From Ceratothoa steindachneri (taxonomy: Eukaryota > Arthropoda > Malacostraca > Isopoda > Cymothoidae): 64,000 nt of DNA. Position 1 is the stretch's first letter; every line of letters begins with the position of its first letter. The position numbers and the translations under genes were made by a program. Positions 11,681-23,887 of the stretch are shown one piece after another. The notes under the pieces are model-generated. The model made no database searches. It was not told the origin of the DNA and was given only the letters and a program-made list of their open reading frames with translations. The stretch spans positions 136,215,315-136,279,314 of the forward strand of contig OZ018321.1 in assembly GCA_963969495.1 (NCBI GenBank). Direction: 5' to 3'.

Positions 11681-12049
11681 ACCTTTGATATTTATTTTTA
11701 CGCGCTTTTCAACGAGACTAAATCGGAGAGAATGGTACCAATTTTTTACGCAAAGGAACTTTCGAATTAAACGGAGCAAGATTAAAGAGAGTTAACGCCC
11801 TTCCTGATTTTCGGGGCAATATTTTCTCCCTTAATGATTACTATTCCATCTTCTAACTATTTTTATTTCCACTAAAAATAGGCACTGAATTTTTAAATAT
11901 TTTCTAATATCTTAGTTGGTGCACATTCCACCGTTATGTTTTATTTAATATATTATCTCATAAGTAACGTTGCCTTTTTTATTTATCATTATTTAGTTGC
12001 TAGAAATAAAAAAACTTTTGAGGTTACTTATATTTAAATAAGTATTTAT

Positions 12050-12965
12050 TAATTTAATAAGTGGTATAATTTCCAACAGTTTTTACCACTAGTTTCCATC
12101 TTTCTACTAACTTTTCAATACCCTGTTTGTAAAAATCACTCGACTTTGATTTAAAAAAGCTCTTAAAATTTTTTTAGACTTCTTCATTCTCTTGAGGTGA
12201 TTCGCTAAATTCCCTAAAAGATAGTAATCCGATGGGGCTAAGTCGGGTGAGTATGGATGATGATTCATTATTTCTGAATTGAAATTGTTAAGCTCTTGTA
12301 TGTTATCTTTTGCGATACGAAGTCGCACGATGTCTTAATGAAAGAGCACACTCCTATTAATTAATTCTCTTTTTTTATTTAATTATTGCAACTAAACGGT
12401 CTAACTGCGCACAATAAATCAATTTGTCGATTGTTAATTTTGGGTTAAGAATTATTAAATGGATTATTCCATTCATATCCCACGAAACGCATAAGAAATT
12501 ATATGCATGAGGCACTTTTTTTTATTAGTTTTCTCACAAGAGTTATCTGGAATGCTTAATATTATTGTACCCAACCCATTTTTCGTCTCCTGTAACAATT
12601 CTACTTAAAAATGGTAAACTTTTTAGTTGAGAGAGGAGAGATGAACAAATGTTGATTCAGTGTTTGAAGCGTACCTCTGACAGGTCATGGAGCAAAAACT
12701 TGCCTATCTCCTTTAAATGATGATACAAAGTAGAATTAATCGAATGTGTTTTTTTAACAAATGTAATTGGATTTTCTTCCACTGGTATTTTTAAAAGATC
12801 TTGATCAAATTCTTGAGCGAAGTTTATCTTTGAGATTACTGTTTCCCCACCCAAATTTCTTGGAATGGTCTGCACTAATTATTTCTTCACCGTATACTTT
12901 ACGCAAATTTTCTGCAGTTAAATTAGTATCGCTGCCTTTTCTTAACTTTCAAAGCAAAGCGTTTT
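12050..12965 (-). pseudogene. Mariner transposase (SETMAR-like group), decayed
   Basis: Read on the minus strand, the relic holds the mariner helix-turn-helix region (LTAENLRKVYGEE near 12915, FGWGNSNLKDKLRSR near 12845). It continues with STLYHHLKEIGKF (near 12740), TGDEKWVGYNN (first catalytic Asp, near 12578) and RLRIAKDNIQEL, which replaces the HxDNARPH region (second Asp, near 12330). It ends with HHPYSPDLAPSDYYLLGNL (third Asp, near 12225). Order and spacing fit a full-length mariner transposase of about 345 residues. Stops and frameshifts are numerous and I could not see convincing terminal inverted repeats. An old, inactive copy. Confidence 0.88.
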
Positions 12966-13837
12966 GAATTTAATGATAAAGCGCATTAAAATAACAATAA
13001 TAATATAAAATTAATTTCTCAGAAAATGTCAACTAAGGTAAACTTTGAGTTAGGTAAGGACATATGGGTAGATAGGCTTAAAGTTTAGTAGATTAGTCTT
13101 GTATAAAAACAAACCTGCTTTCGATTATTTTTATCTATATAATAAGGATGAACATGAAAATAAAGGATATTATTCGTTTTAAGACATTAATGCTACTAAA
13201 TTTTCAAAGACAGACGTTCTTAATTCTTAAAATGATGTTCAACGATGTAATTTTTACCTTTAGAAACATAATAATAAGGTAGTTATTCATTTTGAAAAAA
13301 TATGTTATTATTTTGCTAAATTTGAATCTTTGCATACCATTAGCCGTATTTTCTTTAACCTTTGGCAAGACTAGTTAACCAATAGCATGCTATGTTATAT
13401 CTGCAGGCTATCTGCGCATGCGTCCTTTGACTGATTAGCAAATAACATGCTTTGTTATATTTCGGAATGTTAACGCACGGCTGCCTCTTCAATTAATATA
13501 TTAGAATGTGGTAAGCTGGTTGTTGTAAGTCACAATTCAAAATAATACGTGAAGTCTTTGAGGACGAGATTAATGCCTTAGAAATATATAGGGCTTACAG
13601 TATAAAGGGCCTTACATGTCGCAGTAATTGTAAATTTAGGTAAGATCGCAAATATATTTTACTGTACAGAATAGCAAAGGATTCGAAAGGCAGTTAAACC
13701 GCCTGCAAATTTTCGGTTAGTGCGTTTAAGGGTACGTGGCTTTCTAATGCCCGCATTCGATCAAGTGGTAGTCTCTTGTTTATACACTGTTTTCTGCTCA
13801 AAACTTTGTTTCAGCGAGAAGCTGAGGAAAATATCGT
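12966..13837. other. AT-rich interval, no gene recognised
   Basis: No open frame of note. Short repeats of ATAGCATGCTATGTTATAT / ATAACATGCTTTGTTATAT type occur near 13382 and 13442 (a ~60-bp spaced pair with similar flanks), suggesting a small local duplication. Confidence 0.4.
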
Positions 13838-13966
13838 TAGGGTAAGGTAAGGTAAGGTAAGGAAAGGTTGGTTTAGGTTAGGTAAGCTAAGGTTAGGTAA
13901 GGTTAGGTCTGGTTAGGTAAGGTTAGGTTAGGTAAGGTTAGGTAAGGTTAGGTTAGGTTAGCGTTG
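13838..13966 (+). repeat. Interstitial (GGTTA/GGTAA)n pentamer array
   Basis: About 25 pentamers alternate between GGTAA and GGTTA (AGGTTAGGTAAGGTTAGG). TTAGG is the ancestral arthropod telomere unit; here the tract is internal and impure. It supports the arthropod reading of the window but is not itself proof of a telomere. Confidence 0.85.
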
Positions 13967-15063
<1,097 letters not shown>

Positions 15064-15419
15064 CTGAACAAGGAGAGAGAACAGGTCGCACTTTGTGATA
15101 AGGTTTGATAGGGTTGACTGTTGCTTAGTTTTCTCTAAGTTTGTTTAGCCCCTCGGATCGTCATACCTAAAATGACCTAAAACATAGGTAAATGCTGGTG
15201 TTAAAACACGTTCACAAGTTAATTTCCTGTCCATTCATTTAGTTTTCTTCTCCTGTCTGTTTTTAACCTCCTCGACCAAATATAGATATATCTGAATACA
15301 AGTAAAATGGAGTATGACAAACCATCCATGTCCCATCCAATGGTTCCAGATTTCAGTTTCGGCCTTAGTTAAGAACATATTACCAGTGTCGACTGTCTTT
15401 CACGTTCTTTGTTTCCCAA

Positions 15420-16470
15420 ATATTTTTGTTTCTACCTTTTTCGTTTGGGGCGGTATTGCTTATAAACTGTTTTCATTAGTGCTACGGGTTCGCTTCGCCG
15501 TTCTTCAGATGATGCTCATTCTGTCATTTTGGTTGTGGGCTTAATCTCTCGGCTGCCTTTGAGACCAACCATAACATCCTTTTGTTTCGCCTCAGTGATT
15601 AGATTCCTTCTCCCGGCTCTGCTTTGGCTGCTACCAGTATGATCTCGCCTCTCAAACCAACTTTATGCCCAATGAGGGCATTATGGTGTTCCACAGGAAA
15701 GCATACAAGGTTCAATCTTCTTCCGCATCTATCTTCTACCACTAGGTACAAGCTTACGCCGTAATGGCCTTTTAATTTACTTCTACCCCGATAACACAGA
15801 GTTACCTTCCCATCATATCCGCTTCCTTTGACTGCCTGCCAACCTCTGTCCGTGTAAACACCATTACAAAGAGGCTTTTCGAGAAGTATCTAAACTTAAA
15901 ACACGTGAACAAAAGATCTTTTTTCTTGGCAGTGATGAGGTATAGTGCCTTCAGTATAGCCTTCTCACTATTCACTCTGATCGCAAAATATTTTGATATT
16001 GCTATCCAAGCCGTTGTATAATCTCGCTATGTCTACTATTACTCTCTTTTTGTGGCCTATCTGCCTTTACCCTCCCCCATTCTTCGGATCATTAAAAACT
16101 TCGCTTTTTCTATATCTCGGCTTCTCACTTACAGGTCCCTACTAAGTAAGTTAATCTGTTTGGCTCTACGCTTCCGTAAGAAGTCTTCAAGATCCTTCTC
16201 ATCCGTAATTCCAAGCTCCCTACTGTCTAGAGAACCATTATTTCTCTACTTGGCATTTCTCACCTACTGTTCTCCTCATGCCCAAAGATACTCCTCTACT
16301 CCACTATTATACGTTCTTCGAACTCTTCTTCGTTCCATAGTCCACTCCGCCTTGTTAATTCATACAGAGATCTTGAAAGATCCTTCCTCCTTTTCTCATA
16401 TATTCTCCCTTTTGCAACTATTTTCTTCTCTCTTAAATGATTCCTCGCCCCTTTCTTTTACTTAGCGCCT
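15420..16470 (+). pseudogene. LINE reverse transcriptase relic (CR1-like)
   Basis: A heavily mutated plus-strand reading in which RT landmarks survive. LNLSAAFETNHNILLFRLSD (about 15540-15600) matches motif A of CR1-type RTs (DLSAAFDTVDHxILLxRL). About 180 bp on, a FYPDNTELP segment near 15780 stands where YADDTQLY belongs. It is followed by a KLKTREQKIFFLGS segment near 15895-15935 corresponding to the LN..KTEFLLIGS motif. The stretch 16052-16465 is open for 137 residues but matches the thumb region only loosely. The RT catalytic Asp pair is lost. An old fragment; I cannot define its ends. Confidence 0.6.
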
Positions 16471-16792
16471 TTTAACATCTAGAATTAGGTCTCTGCAGCC
16501 ATATTATTGCTTTTATTATTTGTTCTTTGCATTTGGCTTCCATTTTTCAAAATGTTTATCGCGTTGAAGGTCAGTTTTCTCAATATTATTTTGGAGCTGA
16601 ATAAACAAGATTTTTTTTAGCTTGTATATCAGGTTACTCATGCAATTAATACTAGCCAAAATGCAATATATTCGTATCATTAATTTTTCTATCATAAAAC
16701 TATATATCTTTAAAAGAGTAGACTTGCATTTTTATTAGAAAATATTTATTTGAGAAAAATTACTTTCAGGTTTACAATAATGCTCACTTATA

Positions 16793-18158
16793 CAGGGTCA
16801 CCCCCAAAAAAGCGGGCCTGCACACACTTTTTGTGATATATCCTTCATTCATTCACTAATCACCCTTACTTTGCAGGACATGACAGAAGCAACTCCTGTG
16901 AACACAACTAGATCTCAATGGGAGCTCAAGTAAAGAATATACTGCGTCAAACATTACTACAAGACAGGCTCGTTAAATAAAGTGCAGGACATTTTCGCGC
17001 ATCAGTTCGAATGCGAAAAATCCCTCCCCAGGGCAGAATTCAGAACTGAGTGGACCACTTCGAGAACTATAGGACAGTGGAGAACCTCAATGCAGCCAGT
17101 GACAACTGTCCAAGCCATTCAAGATGCTAAGGAAACGTACAACTGAGCTGGTCGAGAGCGTGAGAGAGTCAGTTCAGCAGAGTCCAAAACGTTTTTGTGC
17201 ACAAGCGAAGTCAGTCCTTCGGTATTTCTCGTGAGACTTGCAAGAGAGTGCTATTAATGGATATAAAGGCCTATCCATATATAATACAGATGAAGCAGAC
17301 TCTTACAGCCTCAGACAAGGAGCATAGAAATACTATGGTAGTCAAGATACTGGAGAAGATTCAGGAGACCACAACTTTCCTTAATCTCATTTGGACCTCA
17401 GATGAAGCTCACTTCCATCTTGAACAAAAGTTAAACTCGAAGAAAAATGTCTTCTGAAGTACATCCAGGCCAAATGAGGTAGCCACCAAGTCCCTACACT
17501 TCCCTAAGTACACGGTATGGACTGTAATCTCAGCCAGAGGCATCATCGGACCATTCTTCTTCGAAGAATCATGCGCGACAGTGACAGTCACCAAGGAGCG
17601 GTATGTTGAGGTCCTCAAAACCTTCAAGAGGGAGCTACAGACCCTGTTCCCGTCGCTTATGGGGAAGTTCTGATTCAAGCAAGATGGAGCAAGCTCTCAC
17701 ACTTTAAACCTCCCCAGAGATTGGCTGAAAGTGAACTTTGGTGACCGTATGCTCAGTCTCAAGAGTGATTTTGAGTGGGCACATCACAGCCCAGACCTTA
17801 GCCCCCCAGAATTCTTTCTTTGGGGCTACCTTAAAGACAAAGTGTACGCAAGGAGACCCATGAACATCAAGGAACTCAAGTAGTTAATCAGGGAGTAGAT
17901 CAGAGCGATTAGTCGGTCGGTTTGTAAGGACGTTATTGACAATTTTGTGCTGCGCCTCAAGAAATGCCTATAGCTGAATGAAGATCACCTCGAACACGTG
18001 CTCTAGAATAAAGAAAAAAGTTCAAAGACTCTCATGTTTTGATATGATGTTTTTAAACGCAATAAAGTAGTTATCACCAAAGTTTCATTCAATTCTTGCA
18101 GAAAATTAAGAAATGAGGCCTATCGAAATTTGGGGCTCGTTTTTTATGGGTGCGCCTG
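16793..18158 (+). mobile_element. Mariner-like transposon with terminal inverted repeats and TA target site
   Basis: The left end reads CAGGGTCACCCCCAAAAAAG. The right end, read inward on the other strand, is CAGGCGCACCCATAAAAAAC, so the two ~28-bp termini match at most positions. Both ends are flanked by TA (16791-16792 and 18159-18160), the mariner target duplication. The length, about 1.37 kb, is normal for mariner. Between the ends lies one transposase-like reading on the plus strand. Confidence 0.88.
16915..17990 (+). pseudogene. Mariner-like transposase, multiply disrupted
   Basis: The paired-type DNA-binding part is recognisable: KVQDIFAHQFECEKS near 16980-17025 and RSQSFGISRETCKRVLL near 17205. 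The catalytic core follows. WTSDEAHFHL (first Asp) lies near 17395-17420, ISARGIIGPFFFEE near 17530, FKQDGASSHT (second Asp) near 17670, and HHSPDLSPPEFFLWGYLKDK near 17785-17840. The last motif normally reads PPDFFLWG; here the third catalytic Asp is Glu. Frameshifts near 17170 and 17455 and stops such as those near 17672 and 17882 prevent expression. The family resembles the insect mariner group whose downstream motif is FLWGYLKD. Confidence 0.9.
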
Positions 18159-18411
18159 TAAAACAAAGCTGGTCCATGAAGTTTTTAAAAACACTTGTTT
18201 TGTTTAATTTTGAAATCCTAGTCTACTTTATAAGAGAAAATAAAATTGAAATTAAAATCATTCGAATGATCTGTAAGGTTTTAGAAAAGAATTAATCCTT
18301 TATGAGTTATGTGGTTTCGAGGCTCCATTTTCCTAGATCATCCTTTCTATTGGGTGATATGCACTAACTACCTAACGTCAATCGGATAACATACTCGTAA
18401 TCATCTCCAGA

Positions 18412-18417
<6 letters not shown>

Positions 18418-18459
<42 letters not shown>

Positions 18460-18471
18460 TATATATATATA
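18418..18471. repeat. (AT)n microsatellite at a PLE terminus
   Basis: About 54 bp of AT dinucleotides. The 3' end of the minus-strand Penelope-like fragment begins immediately to its right. Confidence 0.95.
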
Positions 18472-19380
18472 GGTTTGTATGTGTGTGTACAGAAGAACTT
18501 CGCAATAGCGTGAATTTATTTCAAGTTATAAAAACCACACTTTACTAGAATGAGTTTATTATATTAAAGGATTAGTTTCTGTATTTACTGCTATTTTCAG
18601 CTTTACAATGAGAAGACTAGACACAAATTCTTTATTAATAGGAGCGGATGGGCAATGGATCACAAAGGAAGGGAATTTGGGGACAAAGTAAAACATCGAT
18701 TAAGGAACAGATAAATTTCGGACGATTTTCGAAGCAAGTATTAGTCCGAGAGAATTTTTATTGATTTTGTTAAATTTAAACGAGCCTCGGACATATTGTA
18801 ATAATTTAACAGTTTAAATAAAGAATTATTACAAAGTTTGGTGATATATAAAGGTTTAGATAATATAGTAAAGAACACACCTTACCTATAAGGGATTAAA
18901 TTTTTTAACTGGTGACTATTTGAACATTAATATATTTCTGCTATCGTGAGTGTGTTCGGAAATTTAATGCTGGCTATGATTTTAAAGTTTTATATTGTTA
19001 CTGACGTCTTCCAATTTATTATGTGATCTTTTATAGGCAAATGTTCTTTTTTTCGAAATAACAGACGCTGCCCTATGTCTAATTCCCATATGCGAGGGGT
19101 AAGCGGTTCCCAACGATCGCAGAGGGCTGCTGATATAGGACGCTGACGAACAACCTGGACAAATAAACTTATAGACCACACGACTGCAGGAATAATTTGG
19201 TACTTAATCTTTTACAGGGAAAAACTTTTGCACAGATTTATAATTTAAAAATACTATCCTAAATTCTATTTAACAAAAATATTGTTTGACAATCAATGGG
19301 AATTTTCGTCTGCCTACCTTATTTATAGTTCCCATTTCCGGGAATTAAAAATAATTGATTTGTTTAATGAAAGAAGGTAT
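18472..19380 (-). mobile_element. Penelope-like element (PLE), 5'-truncated 3' part, family 1
   Basis: The minus strand reads a decayed end of the reverse transcriptase, a GIY-YIG endonuclease domain, and a ~500-bp AT-rich 3' region that stops exactly at an (AT)n tract. A CTGAAAATAGCAGTAAATAC...GAAAC segment near 18600-18570 sits where other PLEs carry a conserved hairpin. The RT palm is missing, so this is a 5'-truncated copy. Confidence 0.8.
18982..19250 (-). pseudogene. PLE C-terminal GIY-YIG endonuclease domain (family 1)
   Basis: Translation on the minus strand gives FFPVKD-stop-VPNYSCSR, then VVYKFICPGCSSASYIS and GIRHRA. In PLEs the RT is followed by a phrase such as FxFKDxxP...VVYKFxCxGC that leads into GIY-YIG (here VVYKF...SYIS). 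The Cys pair (CPGC) and the HMGIRHR helix are typical. The second half of the nuclease motif reads SYIS rather than YIG, and one stop lies in the RT/GIY-YIG linker. The domain cleaves target DNA in active PLEs; this copy is dead. Confidence 0.82.
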
Positions 19381-19639
19381 ATCTACTTTGGGTGAATAAT
19401 TATTGTGTAGAGATATTCTTATCATCATATCAATGTATAACGACGGATAGTTATTATTAGTAAAATAAGAACAGAACGTAATATAGTCATCCGCTAGCCC
19501 TCAACGACAATCACACTATGCACATATAAGACGATACATACTCTATTGCATTCAATTTTAGTAATCTTAGTAAAAAAACTCCTGTTACATAAATATTTGA
19601 CACTGGGCCAACTGAAATGAGTTCTGAAATGTTATTAGA

Positions 19640-20240
19640 AATTTTAGAATGTAGCCGAAGGTAAACAGCAATGGATCCGGAAATTTGGTACAAATCCACC
19701 CACACGCCTGACCATTAGAAAGATCCGTGAGAGGTTTGAGGCAGAGGATATGCACATGGAAAGGTCTGGACGACGAAAATCTAGTGCGAGGACGAAAACT
19801 CCATTTTAGTGGAGCATAGATTTACTAGATCATCATCAGAGCAATCAGTTAGGCAATGTGCAAGTGAGACCGGAATCACCCAATTGGAGGTTGACCGGAT
19901 TTTAAAGTCGTCTCAATGGAAAAACAACATTTTAAGGCTGTTACTCGCTATGACTGAAAATGACTTATTCACAGGCTCGAATTTGAGGAATTTGTGTGGT
20001 GCGATGAAACTACCCTCAAGTTGAATTTCACAGTAAATCCAAAATTTTATATAGATAAGCATGTTAATTTACCAGAATTAACAATATGGTGTTGTTTATT
20101 ATCTAAGGATTTGGTTTGACCATATTTCATATTTCTGAAATGGGACAGTTACTGGTCAGGCATATCTCGACATGCTGTGGAAAAAATTTGTATCTGTAGG
20201 TCCAAAGATGTTGGAAACAACTATAAGCGGAACACATATA
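19640..20240 (+). pseudogene. Mariner-type transposase fragment (third family)
   Basis: The plus strand reads QQWIRKFGTNPPTRLTIRKI (about 19660-19720), a phrase found at the start of the helix-turn-helix part of a large mariner group. SEQSVRQCASETGI and LEVDRILKSSQWK follow near 19840-19925. A degraded catalytic segment ends in GTVTGQAYLDMLWKKF near 20140-20195. The first catalytic motif is destroyed, and the sequence stops at the (AT)n tract at 20256, so the 3' third with the second and third catalytic residues is missing. Confidence 0.78.
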
Positions 20241-20253
20241 TTCTTTTGGTGGA

Positions 20254-20255
<2 letters not shown>

Positions 20256-20315
<60 letters not shown>

Positions 20316-20316
20316 A
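20256..20316. repeat. (AT)n microsatellite
   Basis: About 60 bp of AT dinucleotides separating the truncated mariner fragment from a dispersed repeat. Confidence 0.95.
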
Positions 20317-20530
20317 AGGATTTCTTAATCCGCTTAAAATACCTCTTGGAGTTCCTAACCCCTCTTCAGGCACACTACCCATACGACTGGGCAACTATCT
20401 AGCGACAAACTCCTATAAAAGGCTTCTTGGTATGCATGGCACTCCTGAAGAGGACTTTTCTAGTGGATTAAGGAATTATTACTATTGCCCTTACCCAACC
20501 ACATTGACATGGGCGGCATTGTTTGTATAT
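20317..20530. repeat. Dispersed repeat shared with 39.45 kb
   Basis: The segment at about 20453-20510 (GACTTTTCTAGTGGATTAAG, then GAATT.TT.TTA.TACCCTTACC) recurs with high similarity at 39451-39515, where it lies directly upstream of a PLE 3' terminus. In both places an (AT)n tract is close by. It is likely part of the same class of 3'-terminal repeats; no coding content is seen. Confidence 0.6.
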
Positions 20531-20535
20531 ATAAA

Positions 20536-21472
20536 GGGTGTTTCAACAAGGACGCTCGAGCTTTAAGAGGCGAGAGTGTCCATGGTGTTAAAGAGGCATC
20601 TGGCAACCTCACTGTTCAGTAGTAATTGGCAAGTCACGATGGAAGGTTATAGCATTGAATAGCGTGTTGAAATCATTAAATGTTATTATCAAAAAAACAG
20701 TGCTCCGTTCGACAAAGGTTCCGCGCATTACGCGATTTCTATCATCTTCAGCGATGCGGCCCATTTTTGGATAAATTTGTGAACAAGCAAAATTGTCGGA
20801 GTTAGGACGAAAACAATCCAGATGAGATACACCAGCACCAATTGCATCCTAACAAAGTCACTGTTTGGTGCGGACTTTCGTCTAACGGAAACATCGGTCC
20901 GTATTTTTTTGAGAACGAAGATCGGATTGCCATAATGTCAACGGCGAGACCTACAGATCGATGATAAACAACTTCTTGTGGCCTCAACTGGATTATATGC
21001 CTGATATGGATACTGACGACATGTGGTTCCAACAGGACGGCACTACGTGCCACACTGCGCACGCCACGATAGGCATTTTTCACCAGCGATTTCAGGGTAG
21101 GGTCATCTTGCGCGGCGGCGACGTCAACTGGTCACCGAGATCATGCGTTTTAACGCCATTAGATTACTTTCTTCGGGGCTACCTTAAATTGCAGGTCTAT
21201 GCGAATAGTCTGCAAACAGTTGATGTCCTCAAAGTCAACATAACGAGCCCCATTCAGCAAATTCAGCCAGATTGATGCGACAAAGTCATCGAAAATTGGG
21301 CCTCCCGAATACGTTTCACGAAGCGAAGCCGCGGCGGACATTTGAACGAGGTCATATTCCACACTTAATAGCATAACATGTACTTTCAAATTTAAAATAA
21401 ATTGAGTGCATAAATCACAGACAACTTATTTTATTTACATTTAAAGATCGAGAGATCCTATTGAAAGACCAT
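20536..21472 (+). mobile_element. Internally deleted mariner transposon
   Basis: Terminal inverted repeats are visible: GGTGTTTCAACAAGGACGCT at 20537 and its imperfect reverse complement ending near 21471 (AGCGTCCTTGTTGAAAC against AGATCCTATTGAAAGACC). The element is about 0.94 kb against the usual 1.3 kb. About 350-400 bp between the start of the DNA-binding domain and the first catalytic motif are missing. The left end sits in TATATA sequence, compatible with the TA target of mariner. Confidence 0.85.
20640..21365 (+). pseudogene. Mariner transposase, DNA-binding region deleted
   Basis: The reading opens with VEIIKCYYQKNSAPFDKG (near 20668-20720) and then jumps to IIFSDAAHFWINL (first catalytic Asp, near 20747). 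It continues through NGETYRSMINNFLWPQLDYM near 20940-21000, WFQQDGTTCHTAHATI (second Asp, near 21025) and LTPLDYFLRGYLK (third Asp, near 21150). It ends with RSRGGHLNEVIFHT near 21322-21363. All three catalytic Asp residues survive. A stop near 20772 and frameshifts near 20945 and 21275 remain. A deletion derivative; without its DNA-binding domain it could not act even if the frame were open. Confidence 0.88.
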
Positions 21473-22250
21473 ATATATATATAAGATTTATTCAAATCAA
21501 CAGCAATGGCTACTTGGTTAAGCTTGGGCTGCAGCTTTTTACCCTTTTCAATGACTTACTTTTCAGAAAGCGAAAGGGGGGGGGGGAAATGCTGGCCAGT
21601 GGCATATCTTTATTAGCCCTCTTTCAACCTTTTCAAAGGTCATCTTCTGGGTAAACGGTGAAAATATTTACAAAAATAAGTTTTATATATGCATTATTAT
21701 CTTCACATAAGAATACGTTTTAGGACCAATCAGAAGTGACAAAAAATATAAAGCTGCTTGAATAATGTTTAGATTAAAGACGAAGAAATTAACTGATCTT
21801 AACATAAGAATATTTGACGGCCGAATATTCGACTCATACGCTCTGCTGCTACCAACGGATAAAGCATTTTTACTTGCTAATTAACGGACTTTGGGCACCG
21901 CCTAAATAGAAGAGCGCCTATTCTGGAAGTCTTTTGGTGAATTTCGCTTCACCCTTCAAAAAGAGAGAATACTATTTTTTGTCGCGGATTCATTGCTCCC
22001 GTCCATCGCCCTGTATGCAAACCTGCTCGTATGTCTGCCATTCATTGATTTCTTCTTAACTATGCCAGCCACTTGGAGTGACATAATTAAAGGCCTATGT
22101 TAAAACTGGTTTAAGGAATAGCCCACAGCGGAAGCATAAGTCAGAAATTATCTTGAAACTGGGGCAAATTTGCGAGTCCCGGACGGAGGAGAAATCCTCA
22201 TTGCCCGTGAGACAAGGCCAGAATCATAGAGGGAAGTAAGACCCGTTTAA
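21473..22250. other. Interval without recognisable gene
   Basis: Contains a short AT run (21471-21482), a G11 run near 21577, and otherwise sequence I cannot place. Confidence 0.4.
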
Positions 22251-22572
22251 ATGTAGTTGAATGCAGTTATGGCGCAAGTACCCAAGAGGGGATGGCAAAA
22301 CTTGAGCGGCCGTTGACTTGGCCGCTACTGCATCAAGTACACCATAGTTCACCTCTCCTGAGGTTCCCACTCAAGATCCATCTCATCCATCCATTACCCA
22401 TCATCCTGGCAGCAAACGAGCGAGAGCCCAACTGGAAAATAGACAGGGGCATTTTTCGCCATTTTTTTGCACTCATACACCAACTTACCCTCACTAACCG
22501 CTACCTCCTTTACCACCTCATAACTTCCTTTTTCATTTCAAACACCATAATTAGACTTTGGTTCCAGAAATG

Positions 22573-23884
22573 AAGATATCACAAGAGGAATTATTAGAAG
22601 GACGTGGAAGACTTTGAAGACCTTGACTAAGACGGTCCTCCTTATGACCATACAAGGAGAAAAGGCCCCGGAAAAGAGAAAACTTTGTGAAACCCTATAC
22701 CTCGAACACAAGTCGCACTGGTGAAACTGATTGAAGTTTCATCAGGTTTCATTGCCATCTGTGCAGAGACAAAAGATGTGAATTAGCTCCTTTCTGAAGA
22801 AGAAGCTATTACACTAAAAGGCTTCGGACTCGAGGCAAAGACCTCCCCGCAAGTGGCAGCGAACCTCTGTTATTTGCCGCAAAGTGGAGAGTTGGGTCGG
22901 TGAAAACTCGACCAAAAATCTGAAAGAGGAGAACCAGAGGAGCAACCCGTGGGCAAAAGTTCGGGATGTAATTGAATTCCATGAACACACCCACGTGTTT
23001 AAAATAACGATCTCCAACACCGACATGGCCAGAAAAGCGACGACGCACGGGATCTTGGTTTTCCATATGAAAATCCCAGGAGAGAACATCCAACAAGAGA
23101 AATTTAATAGCATACAAATGTGCTTTGTATGCTATAAACTCTAAGATCACACAACGACGACATGCCCGGACAGGAACAAACTGTGGTGCAGTGAATGCGC
23201 CACAGAGATACACTGATTCGATAAGTGCGAGAGCACTCAGAAGAAATGTCTCAATTGTAAAGTGGAACACAGGACCATGGCGGCCATAAACTTCCCAAAG
23301 CGCCGAGACATTATAAAAAGGAAGGAGAAAGAAGAAAAGAAAGCCAAAGTGGTGAACTACGCGAACGCCGCCAAAAAGAATGGGGAAATAAAGACTGGAC
23401 CTGCACCTGTACAGATGAATATCATATGAGATCTAAGTGCAAAGATACTGATCTGTATTACCCATGCAAATGTGGCTAATGCAGTGAAGACTGGCAGTTA
23501 CAACCTGGTACTTAACGCACTTTTGAAAGCCAACAATCTCCCGTCAGTATTTATGCCTGTAAACCCTGAATGCTCCAAGGTATTTATGGAATTAGTCATG
23601 AGAAATTACAATGACAAATCTGGACTGGAGGAGATCGTCTAATCTCCCTTATCGGGAGAATCCGAAGAGGACGACGAAGAAGAAGATGAAAAGGCTGAAA
23701 ATGAGGAGGGATCCTCCTCTTCTGACAGCGACAAGGGCCCCTGCACCCGTACACCAGCTACGAAGAACAGGTCTAAAACCCCAAGTCCACCTCCGAAAAG
23801 GAAAACTCTGGGCACAGTAAAACCACTTAGCCATCCCCCAAGAAGTAAAAGAAGAATAAAAAGAAGCATAGGGAAAAATAATTT
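22573..23884 (+). pseudogene. LINE A ORF1, gag-like with CCHC zinc knuckles
   Basis: The start is taken at MKISQEELLEG (22573). The N-terminal Gag domain is legible despite frame changes: RTQVALVKLIEVSSGFIAIC near 22700-22760, then SWVGENS and NPWAKVRDVIEFHEHTHVFK from 22887. Zinc knuckles follow as CFVCYKL-stop-DHTTTTC (CX2CX4HX4C with a stop inside, near 23121-23163), CSECATEIH...FDKC and CLNCKVEHRTM (to about 23280). A Lys-rich KRRDIIKRKEKEEKKAKV segment ends in an acidic, Ser-rich and then basic tail. At least five lesions are present. Confidence 0.82.
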
Positions 23885-23887
23885 AAC

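Noticed and set aside
22809..23270. 153-residue minus-strand frame
   Set aside because: Antisense shadow of LINE A ORF1 and its zinc knuckles.
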